Source of the DNA: Archangium violaceum
Lineage (GTDB): Bacteria; Myxococcota; Myxococcia; Myxococcales; Myxococcaceae
Assembly (NCBI RefSeq): GCF_016887565.1
Contig: NZ_CP069396.1
Coordinates: 4,801,001 to 4,865,000 of the forward strand
Length of the DNA stretch: 64,000 nt
Reading direction: 5' to 3'
A model generated the notes under the pieces. The model was given only the letters and a program-made list of their open reading frames with translations, ran no database searches and was not told the DNA's origin. The translations under genes were made by a program, and so were the position numbers. Below, piece after piece: positions 34,189 through 42,686 of the stretch. The number at the start of each line of letters is the position of its first letter. Positions within the stretch are counted from its first letter, which is position 1.

Positions 34189-35313
34189 ATGCCCGCCCCT
34201 GATTCCCTGGATGCATCGGCCCGTGCGCCCTGGCGCTGGCCACGGTTCCATCCGCGCACGGTGCTCGCATTGTTCGGCCTCCTGCTGGCCATGGGCCTGT
34301 GGCAGGGCAGCGCGGTGCGCTTGAATCTCCTGGGCGATGGCAGCCGGCAGCCCTGGTCCCGGCCGTTCCTCTGGGAGCTGACCGGAAGTCTCTCGGCCTG
34401 GCTCTGTCTGCCCATCATCCGGGTGGCGGTGCTCAACGCGCCGGGCCCGCGCGTGGGGTGGGCCCGTTTCCTGGGGCTGCACGGGGTGGCGTTCCTGCTC
34501 TACACCGCCCTCCACATCACGGTGATGGTCGGCTCCCGCCATCTGCTCTATCCGTGGCTCGGCTGGGGCGCGTACGAGTACGGGCCGCTGGTCTTCCGCG
34601 TCCCCATGGAGGTGCAGAAGGATCTCATCGGCTACGCGGTGGTCGCCACCGTCTGGAGCTTCCTGGACACGATGCGGGAGCGCCAGGCGCGGGCCCTGCA
34701 CGCCGCCCGGTTGGAGGGAGAGCTGCGGACGGCGCAGCTCCAATCGCTCACCGGTCAGCTCAACCCGCACTTCCTCTTCAATGCCCTCAATACCGTGAGC
34801 GCGGTCATGTACGAGGACCTGTCCCGCACGGATCGGCTGCTGAGCGATCTCGGGCAGTTGCTGAGGGCGAGCCTGGAGCATGCGGGGCCGACCTGGACGC
34901 TGGCCGAGGAGCGGACGCACACCCAGCGGTTCGTGGACATCCTCACGGCGCGTTTTGGCGAGCGCCTGCGGGTGCGCTGGGAGGTGGCGCCGGGACTGGA
35001 GCCGGTCCAGGTTCCCCGCTTCGCGCTGCAGACGCTGGTGGAGAACGCGGTGAAGCACAATCAGGATCGGCGCGAGCCGCTGGAGGTGCGCATCCGTGCG
35101 AGAGGGGAGGGCGGAGGCTGGGCCTTGGAGGTGGAGGACACGGGGCGGGGCCTCGGGGAGCCCTCTCCCGCCGGGGGGACGGGGGTGGGCCTGGAGCACC
35201 TCACGCGGGTGCTCGCGCTCCTCCACGGAGAGCGCGCCCGGTTGGAGCGGGGCAGCGGTCCCGAGGGAGGCGCGCGCGTGACGCTGCTGCTGCCCCGGGA
35301 GGTGACGGTATGA
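34189..35313 (+). CDS. LytS/YehU-type sensor histidine kinase
   Basis: A 374-aa membrane kinase with four hydrophobic segments (about 25-165), no extracytoplasmic sensor domain, and the His_kinase domain of LytS type: LQSLTGQLNPHFLFNALNTVSAV (phospho-His in NPHF) and an ATPase domain with VENAVKHN, a DTGRGLGE box and GVGLEHL. The next gene, a LytTR response regulator, overlaps it by ATGA, so they form a cognate pair. The signal is unknown; envelope state is plausible since an acyltransferase is upstream. Confidence 0.93.
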   Translation: MPAPDSLDASARAPWRWPRFHPRTVLALFGLLLAMGLWQGSAVRLNLLGDGSRQPWSRPFLWELTGSLSAWLCLPIIRVAVLNAPGPRVGWARFLGLHGVAFLLYTALHITVMVGSRHLLYPWLGWGAYEYGPLVFRVPMEVQKDLIGYAVVATVWSFLDTMRERQARALHAARLEGELRTAQLQSLTGQLNPHFLFNALNTVSAVMYEDLSRTDRLLSDLGQLLRASLEHAGPTWTLAEERTHTQRFVDILTARFGERLRVRWEVAPGLEPVQVPRFALQTLVENAVKHNQDRREPLEVRIRARGEGGGWALEVEDTGRGLGEPSPAGGTGVGLEHLTRVLALLHGERARLERGSGPEGGARVTLLLPREVTV

Positions 35314-36089
35314 CGCCCCCGCGCGTGCTGGTGGTGGACGACGAGGCCCCGGCCCGGGCCAAGGTGAAGCGCCTGCTGGCGGACGACCCGCGCTTCCAGC
35401 TGGTGGGCGAGGCGGCCGACGGGAACGAGGCCCTCTCGCGGGTGGAGTCATTGCGGCCGGAGCTGCTCATCCTGGACGTGCAGATGCCGGGCCTCACTGG
35501 CTTCGAGGTGTTGGAGGTGCTGGGGCCCGAGGCCTGTCCCCAGGTGATCTTCTCCACCGCGTACGACCAGTACGCGCTGAAGGCCTTCGATGCGCACGCG
35601 GTGGACTACCTGCTCAAGCCGTACGATGCCGAGCGCTTCCAGAAGGCACTGGACAAGGCTCACGCGCGGCTCGTGGGGGGGCGCCAGGACGCGGAGCGGC
35701 TCGAGGCGCTGCTGGCGGGCCTGTCGCGAGCCCGGGAGCCGGGGCGTCCATTGGAGCGGCTGGTGGTGAAGGTGGGGGAGGCCTGGGTGCCGCTGCGCCT
35801 GGATCGGGTCTTCCGCCTCTCGGCGGAGGACAAGTACGTGCGCCTCCACACGGACCAGGGCGAGCACCTGGTCCGCCAGGGACTGAAGGCGCTGGAGGAG
35901 CGGTTGGATCCGGAGCGCTTCGTGCGGGTGCACCGCGGGGAGATCATCCAGCTGGACGCCGTGGCGCGTCTGGAGCCCTGGACGCACGGGGACGGCATCC
36001 TCGTGCTGAAGGACGGCAGCACGGTGGTGCTCAGCCGGACGTACCGTCAGGCCTTCCTGGAACGGTGGGGCCTGGAGGGGGGGAGCTGA
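35310..36089 (+). CDS. LytTR-family response regulator
   Basis: A 259-aa protein: receiver domain (VLVVDDEAPARAKV, phospho-Asp in LLILDVQMPGLTGFEV, K in YLLKPYDAERF) and a C-terminal LytTR DNA-binding domain (VLRLDRVFRLSAEDKYVRLHT-type sequence, RVHRGEIIQLDAV, VVLSRTYRQAF). LytTR proteins bind direct repeats upstream of target genes. The ATGA overlap with the kinase and the identical strand point to a LytST-like pair. Possible targets include the upstream acyltransferase, as inference. Confidence 0.94.
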   Translation: MTPPRVLVVDDEAPARAKVKRLLADDPRFQLVGEAADGNEALSRVESLRPELLILDVQMPGLTGFEVLEVLGPEACPQVIFSTAYDQYALKAFDAHAVDYLLKPYDAERFQKALDKAHARLVGGRQDAERLEALLAGLSRAREPGRPLERLVVKVGEAWVPLRLDRVFRLSAEDKYVRLHTDQGEHLVRQGLKALEERLDPERFVRVHRGEIIQLDAVARLEPWTHGDGILVLKDGSTVVLSRTYRQAFLERWGLEGGS

Positions 36090-36176
36090 ACGCCCGCCCA
36101 CCTGGCTGTCACACATGGGGTTGAGTCGGGCGTTACGCATGATAGGTAGGCCCGCCCTCATTTGTTGGGACGGACA

Positions 36177-37481
36177 ATGCCCCGCCTTGCTCCATTGCTG
36201 ACCTGCCTGCTCGGCCTGCTCCTACTGGTTGCACACCCGGCACATGCCCAGGAGATGCCTCCCTGGGGGACGGGCGAGAGCCGGGGCGAGGACCTGAGCA
36301 TCTACCTGGTCACCTTCGGGCCGGGCGATGACGTGGCGTCGTGGTGGGGGCACGGCTCGCTGGTGGTGGAGGACCACAAGGCCCAGCAGGCGCGCCTCTA
36401 CAACTACGGGATGTTCTCCTTCGACCAGACCATGCTGCTGCGCTACGCGATGGGGCGGCTCGAGTTCTGGGTGGACGACGCGAGTCCCGGGGCCACGTTC
36501 CGCTTCTACCGGTCGCTGAACCGGGACGTGCGGTTGCAGGAGCTGAACCTGTCGGTGGCGCAGAGGGTGGAGCTGGCGCGGCTGCTGGCGGTGAACGTGC
36601 TGCCGGAGAACCGCAACTACCTGTACCAGCACTACAGCGACAACTGCGTGACGCGGCTGCGCGATGGCATCGACAAGGTGCTGGGCGGGCAGCTCCAACA
36701 GGCGATGAGCACTCCGGGGCGGATGACGCTGCGCGACCACGTGCGCCGCTACACGTCGGTGGGCCCGCCCATGAGCCTGCTGCTCGACTTCCTGATGAAC
36801 GATGAAATCGACCAGCCCATCACCCGCTGGCAGGAGGCCTTCCTCCCGGACGAGCTGGAGCGGCAGGTGGCGGAGATGCAGGTGGTGGGGGAGGACGGGC
36901 AGAAGCACCCGCTGGTGGCGAGGAACATGACCTCCTACGCCTCGCAGGGCCGTCCCCAGACGCCCGAGCAGCCGCCGAAGTACGGGCCGGTGCTGCTGGT
37001 GCTGGGCCTCGTGTTCGGCGGTGGCGCGGTGGGCTTGTCCCTCTGGCACCGGCGGAGCGGAGCCCGGGCGCCCCGCCTCCTGCTCGGCCTGCAGAACGTC
37101 CTGGTGGGTCTGGTGCTGGGGATTCCGGGTTTTGCCTTGTTCATCATGTGGCTGTTCACCGAGCACACGGTGACGCACCGCAATGAGAACCTCTTCCTGG
37201 CCAACCCGCTCACGTTGCTGGCGCTGCCGCTGGGCATCCAGCTGATCTTCGGCTCGGCGCGGGCGCCCGAGCGGCTGCGGCGCTTGTGGCTGGTGCTGGC
37301 CGGGTTGGGGCTCCTGGGCCTGGTGCTGAAGGCGCTGCCGATGTTCGACCAGGACAACTGGCGCCTCATCGCGCTCATCCTGCCCATCTCGGCGGGCATG
37401 GCCGGGGCGCTGCGGCTGGGCCGGGCTCCGGCGGCGGCCCGGGCACCGGACGCGCTGGCTTCTTCCCTGAAGGCTTCCTAA
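36177..37481 (+). CDS. DUF4105 (Lnb-type periplasmic domain) membrane protein
   Basis: A 434-aa protein. Signal peptide (LLTCLLGLLLLVAHPAHAQ), then a DUF4105 domain: IYLVTFGPGDDVASWWGHGSLVVED, LYNYGMFSFDQTMLLRYAMG and YQHYSDNCVTRLRDGIDK. The Cys in the DNCVTRLRD motif and the His in WGHGS are the conserved pair of this family, suggesting a papain-like periplasmic hydrolase. Four or five membrane segments end the protein (about 280-425). Function of DUF4105 proteins is poorly known. The ATG has TTGGGACGG upstream. Confidence 0.85.
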   Translation: MPRLAPLLTCLLGLLLLVAHPAHAQEMPPWGTGESRGEDLSIYLVTFGPGDDVASWWGHGSLVVEDHKAQQARLYNYGMFSFDQTMLLRYAMGRLEFWVDDASPGATFRFYRSLNRDVRLQELNLSVAQRVELARLLAVNVLPENRNYLYQHYSDNCVTRLRDGIDKVLGGQLQQAMSTPGRMTLRDHVRRYTSVGPPMSLLLDFLMNDEIDQPITRWQEAFLPDELERQVAEMQVVGEDGQKHPLVARNMTSYASQGRPQTPEQPPKYGPVLLVLGLVFGGGAVGLSLWHRRSGARAPRLLLGLQNVLVGLVLGIPGFALFIMWLFTEHTVTHRNENLFLANPLTLLALPLGIQLIFGSARAPERLRRLWLVLAGLGLLGLVLKALPMFDQDNWRLIALILPISAGMAGALRLGRAPAAARAPDALASSLKAS

Positions 37482-37533
37482 GAAGCTTCGGCAATCGCGC
37501 GCGGGTCACCCCCGCCGCACACTGAGGAAACAC

Positions 37534-38653
37534 ATGGCGAACGACTCGATGGAGAAGATCAACGGCCTTCGGGAGCGCCTGCTGGCGCTCCGGGGGCATC
37601 TTTGACCTCGACCGCAAGCGGTCACGTATCGCGCTGATCGAGCGCGAATCCACGCTCCCCACCTTCTGGGACGACAACACCAAGGCGCAGGCGATGCTCA
37701 AGGAGAAGTCCACGCTGGAGTCGAGCGTGAACTCCTTCGAGAAGACGCTGCGCGGCCTGGACGACGCGCAGGTGCTCTTCGAACTGGCGGCCGAGGTCAA
37801 CGACGCCGACAGCGCGAAGGAGGCCGAGGACTCGCTCACCACGCTGGAGACGGAGGTGTCCAAGCTGGAGCTGGCGCGGATGCTCTCGGGCGAGCAGGAC
37901 CGGTCCAACTGCTTCATGGACATCAACGCGGGCGCGGGCGGCACGGACTCGATGGACTGGGCCGCGATGCTCATGCGCATGTACACGCGCTACTGCGAGC
38001 AGAAGGGCTGGAAGGTCGAGCTCAACGACTCGGTGCCGGGTGAAGAGGCGGGCTTCAAGAACGTCTCGCTGCGCATCGAGGGCGAGTTCGCCTACGGCTA
38101 CCTCAAGGCGGAGGTGGGGGTGCACCGGCTGGTGCGCATCAGCCCCTTCGACGCCAACGCGCGCCGGCAGACGGCGTTCGCCTCGGTGGACGTGTACCCG
38201 GAGGTCGATGACTCCATCCAGATCGACATCCCGGAGAAGGACTACGAGCTGAAGTTCATCCGCGGTGGCGGCGCGGGCGGTCAGAAGGTGAACAAGACCT
38301 CCTCGACGGCGCAGCTGCGCCACCTGCCCACCGGCATCCTCATCACCTGCCAGACGGAGCGCTCGCAGTCGGCCAACAAGGACATGGCGTTCAAGATCCT
38401 CCGGGCCCGGCTCTACGAGATGGAGCTGAAGAAGCGTGAGGCCGAGCAGGCGGCGGCCGAGGCGCAGAAGAAGGACATCTCCTTCGGCTCGCAGATCCGC
38501 TCCTACGTGCTGGCGCCCTACCGCATGGTGAAGGACCTGCGCACCGGCATGGAGACGGGCAACGTGGACGCGGTGCTGGATGGTGAACTGGAGGAGTTCG
38601 TCACCGCCCAGCTGATGGGGGTGAAGAACCCCAACCGGAACATCCCCGAGTAG
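37534..38653 (+). CDS. prfB: Peptide chain release factor 2, with programmed +1 frameshift
   Basis: Translation starts at ATG 37534 (GAGGAAA upstream) and reads 23 codons to CTT TGA (TGA at 37603-37605). The context CGG GGG CAT CTT TGA C, with a Shine-Dalgarno-like GGGGG three bases before CTT, is the classic RF2 autoregulatory frameshift. After shifting +1 at CTT T the frame runs from GAC at 37604 to the stop at 38653, giving about 372 aa. The SPF anticodon-like motif (RISPFDAN) and GGQ (GAGGQKVNK) are intact. RF2 terminates at UGA and UAA, so low RF2 favours frameshifting. Neither half alone is functional. Confidence 0.95.
37591..37606 (+). promoter_or_regulatory. prfB programmed frameshift site
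   Basis: GGGGG followed by CAT CTT TGA C. The Shine-Dalgarno-like stimulator, the slippery CTT and the in-frame UGA match the E. coli prfB site closely. Recoding rate depends on RF2 level. Confidence 0.9.
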
Positions 38654-38675
38654 CCCGGAACCCCGGTGGGAACCT

Positions 38676-38706
38676 TTCCGCGACCTCGTTGTCCAAGGTC
38701 GCGGAA
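38676..38706 (+). terminator. Perfect 11-bp hairpin between prfB and the sigma-factor gene
   Basis: TTCCGCGACCT pairs exactly with AGGTCGCGGAA around a 9-nt loop, 22 nt after the prfB stop. No T-run follows. It is the most convincing terminator-like stem in this part, or a transcript-processing site. Confidence 0.55.
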
Positions 38707-38767
38707 CAGGGAGCCGAGGGTGGGGTAGGATGGAAGCGCGCGGTGTAGGCCGCGTGGGAGGTCACCG

Positions 38768-39403
38768 GTGTCTTCGAGCGAGGTGCTCGGGATGGAGCGG
38801 GAGGGGATGCCGGTGACCGGCGAGGCCGAGGCCGCCGTGCGCGAGGAGCGCCTGCTGCTGGCGCGGTTGCGGCGGGGCGAGCCGGAGGCCTTCGAGGCGC
38901 TGGTGCGGGCCAATCAGGACCGGCTCTTCGACTTCTGCGTGCGGATGGTGGGGGATCGCGAGGAGGCGAACGATCTGGTGCAGGACATCTTCGTGAGCGC
39001 CCACCAGAACCTGTCGAGGTTCCGGGAGGACGCGAAGCTGTCCACGTGGCTGTTCCGGATAGGAAAGAACCACTGCATCAACCGGCTGAAGTACCTGAAG
39101 CGGCGGGGGAGGGGACGGTCGGAGGAGTACGGCGAGCAGAGTGAGGGGGCGTTGGCGGAGGCGTTGGGGGCGCAGCCGGGGCCGGACGCGGCATTGGAGT
39201 CGGCGCGGGAGCAGGCGCGGGTGCAGTGGGCCATCTCGAAGCTGGAGCCGGACGCGCGGATGCTGGTGGCGCTGCGGGACATCGAGGGACTGTCGTACGA
39301 GGAGATCGTCGACATCACCGAGCTGGCGTTGGGAACCGTGAAGAGTCGGCTCCACCGGGCGCGGGAGAAGCTGGCGGATCTCCTGGGACGGCTTGAGGAA
39401 TGA
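38768..39403 (+). CDS. ECF-type RNA polymerase sigma factor
   Basis: A 211-aa sigma-70 family ECF factor. Region 2: FEALVRANQDRLFDFCVRMVGDREEANDLVQDIFVSAHQNLSRFR; region 4: LDPDARMLVALRDIEGLSYEEI-type helix-turn-helix (LEPDARMLVALRDIEGLSYEEIV) ending in LALGTVKSRLHRAREKLADLL. It has a longer inter-domain linker. GTG start, GGGAGG upstream. The anti-sigma gene overlaps its 3' end by ATGA, so the two are co-translated. The signal and regulon are unknown. Confidence 0.93.
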   Translation: MSSSEVLGMEREGMPVTGEAEAAVREERLLLARLRRGEPEAFEALVRANQDRLFDFCVRMVGDREEANDLVQDIFVSAHQNLSRFREDAKLSTWLFRIGKNHCINRLKYLKRRGRGRSEEYGEQSEGALAEALGAQPGPDAALESAREQARVQWAISKLEPDARMLVALRDIEGLSYEEIVDITELALGTVKSRLHRAREKLADLLGRLEE

Positions 39404-39783
39404 ACGGTTTTCAGCGGAGACTCCGGGACATGTCAGCACAGCTCAGCCACCGCGAGACCAAGGCCCTGTTCATCGCGCTCGCCGACGAGGAGCTTCCCGC
39501 CGAGAAGGAGCAGGCGGTGCGCTCGCACCTGGAGGAGTGTGGCGAGTGCCAGAAGGGCTGGCAGAGCTATTCGAGCACCGTGTTGCGGCTGCGGAAGGTG
39601 GAGAAGGAGAAGGCTCCGCCGGCGCTGACCTCGATGGTGATGACGCGGCTGAAGCGGCAGCGGCGCTTCGGGCTGAAGCGGCTGCACCTGGCGCACGCGC
39701 AGTACCGGCTCCCGGTGGAGGTGCTCATCCCGCTGCTCATCGCGGCGGCGGTGGGCGCCTTCCTCATCATGTCCGCGCCCTGA
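39400..39783 (+). CDS. Zinc-binding anti-sigma factor with C-terminal membrane anchor
   Basis: A 127-aa protein overlapping the sigma gene. A zf-HC2 motif (LPAEKEQAVRSHLEECGECQ; His and the CxxC pair) is followed by a helix and a C-terminal membrane span (VEVLIPLLIAAAVGAFLIM). Anti-sigma factors of this type hold the ECF sigma at the membrane until the zinc site or anchor is altered. The annotated ATG at 39400 overlaps by ATGA; a second ATG at 39430 would remove ten residues. Confidence 0.88.
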   Translation: MNGFQRRLRDMSAQLSHRETKALFIALADEELPAEKEQAVRSHLEECGECQKGWQSYSSTVLRLRKVEKEKAPPALTSMVMTRLKRQRRFGLKRLHLAHAQYRLPVEVLIPLLIAAAVGAFLIMSAP

Positions 39784-39800
39784 GCCGCGAGGGGCGGCTC
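39782..39800. terminator. Bidirectional terminator between convergent genes
   Basis: GAGCCGC and GCGGCTC form a 7-bp stem with a 5-nt loop at the end of the anti-sigma gene, in the 36-nt space before the convergent Cys-rich gene. It could serve both strands. Confidence 0.5.
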
Positions 39801-39818
39801 TGAGGCATCAGCAGCCCG

Positions 39819-40703
39819 TCAGTCGTACCGCGGAAAGCACAGCCACGACTCTTCGACGGGAAGGTAGCCACACTTGTTGTTCGGGCCACAGGTATCCGGC
39901 CCGTTCGGGTCGCACCGCTGGCGGCAGGCACCAAAGTCACAAACGAGTCCGTTCGGGCACGGAGGTTTGTTCTTGCCACAGGGCACCACGCACTCCATGT
40001 CGACAGTGGGCCGCTGCCCTCCGAGCCGATAGCGGACCTGGCACTCGCGTCCCTCGGGGCAGGCCGTTCGCTGACAGTTGCTTCCCCGGAGAACCGCGCA
40101 CATGGGGAGGTCATCGTCGTGGAGGATGCACTCCTGTCCTTCGGGGCACGCCCTGTCCTTGCAGTGGGGTCGACAAGAAGGACCATCGGGGCCATTGCGA
40201 CAAGCAAAGCCGTCCGGACAACTCGTGGGTTCCTCCAACCCGCAGGGTCTGCCGCAGACGCCGTTGCAGACGAGCCCCTGAACACAGGCTTCTTCCTGTG
40301 TGTCCGCGCTGGTGACGCAGGGTTGTCCTTCCTGGCGCGTACCGATGACGACACATCTCCGCACCCGTGGGCCATTGTCCAGGGTGGGGCGTGTTCGGCA
40401 GGTGAAGCCCTCCTTGCACTGGGAATCCGACTGACACTCACTGGCGACGCAGAAGCGGGGCCCTCCCGTGTAGAGCTCGAGGCACCCGAGAGGTGGCTCA
40501 CAATCCTCGAGTCGGGTGCAGTGCCTCTCGAAGGTTTGGAGCTGGCGACGCTCGTCGGGTGCCAGAATCGGGCTGATGTCCGTTTCGGGTGAGGGGGTGG
40601 ACCAGCGTGTCCAGGAAGTCGCGGCGTGGAGGGTGAGGACGAGCGGCAAGGGCAGCAGCAGTCCCGCGATGATGCCAATGGCTCGTTTCCAACTCACTCG
40701 CAT
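39819..40703 (-). CDS. Cysteine-rich exported protein with repeated DKK-like Cys modules
   Basis: About 294 aa from MRVS. A hydrophobic N-terminal segment (AIGIIAGLLLPLPLVLTL) is followed by a Cys-dense extracytoplasmic part with many CxxxxxC spacings (CTRLEDCEPPLGC, CQSDSQCKEGFTC, CPDGFAC, CPNGLVC). Pairs of Cys alternate with Pro/Asp/Gly turns, as in secreted Dickkopf-like or EGF-like modules known from myxobacterial surface proteins. The start at 40703 lies inside the 3' end of the upstream lipoprotein gene (10-nt overlap), implying coupling. Function unknown. Confidence 0.72.
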   Translation of the reverse strand: MRVSWKRAIGIIAGLLLPLPLVLTLHAATSWTRWSTPSPETDISPILAPDERRQLQTFERHCTRLEDCEPPLGCLELYTGGPRFCVASECQSDSQCKEGFTCRTRPTLDNGPRVRRCVVIGTRQEGQPCVTSADTQEEACVQGLVCNGVCGRPCGLEEPTSCPDGFACRNGPDGPSCRPHCKDRACPEGQECILHDDDLPMCAVLRGSNCQRTACPEGRECQVRYRLGGQRPTVDMECVVPCGKNKPPCPNGLVCDFGACRQRCDPNGPDTCGPNNKCGYLPVEESWLCFPRYD

Positions 40704-40912
40704 ATCCAGCGGCATGGAGGTTGCCCGTTGGGGCCATAGCACTCCTTCCGGCGCGGCTGGTTGGGCGGGCACTCCTTCCGGGCCTCACGCTCCTCTTGGA
40801 GGTCCTTCTGCATGGCCTCATCCATGGTGCCACCAATCATCCAGTCATGAGGGCATCCTGTCCCGACGACGAGCAGGAGCAGCGCGGGCACGAGTGCGAT
40901 ACGTCCGGGCAT
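40694..40912 (-). CDS. Small lipoprotein overlapping the Cys-rich gene
   Basis: A 72-aa lipoprotein: signal peptide and lipobox (LVVGTGCPHDW), then a short charged segment with four cysteines (KECPPNQPRRKECYGPNGQPPCRWICE). ATG at 40912 has AAGGGGGG upstream. It precedes and overlaps the Cys-rich protein by about 10 nt on the minus strand, so the two are likely co-translated and may act together at the surface. No homologous family recognised. Confidence 0.7.
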   Translation of the reverse strand: MPGRIALVPALLLLVVGTGCPHDWMIGGTMDEAMQKDLQEEREARKECPPNQPRRKECYGPNGQPPCRWICE

Positions 40913-41077
40913 GGGTCTTCCCCCCTTCCCACGGAAGGGTAGCACGTGGCTCGCGATGCCCCGCATCATGTTCCAGTCAGGTGTGAGATGACTTGAAAAG
41001 TCACATCCATGGGCCTGACCTGACTCCCCATGCGCCTCAGGGGAGTGCCCGTCGGGAACATCCGCCTTACCCATTCG

Positions 41078-41106
41078 TTGCGTCCCGGGGTGCGCTTGGC
41101 TACGGT
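41078..41106 (+). promoter_or_regulatory. Sigma-A-like promoter for the lysS-lol operon
   Basis: TTGCGT at 41078-41083 and TACGGT at 41101-41106 are separated by 17 nt, close to the pattern used by myxobacterial sigma-A promoters. The lysS ATG follows 23 nt after the -10. Confidence 0.45.
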
Positions 41107-41129
41107 GCCGCGCCCTTACGGGATGCCCC

Positions 41130-42674
<1,545 letters not shown>

Positions 42675-42686
42675 GCAGGAAACCTC

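Noticed and set aside
37534-37605. prfB as a broken gene because of TGA in the first 24 codons
   Set aside because: The TGA sits in the classical RF2 frameshift context, so the gene is intact.
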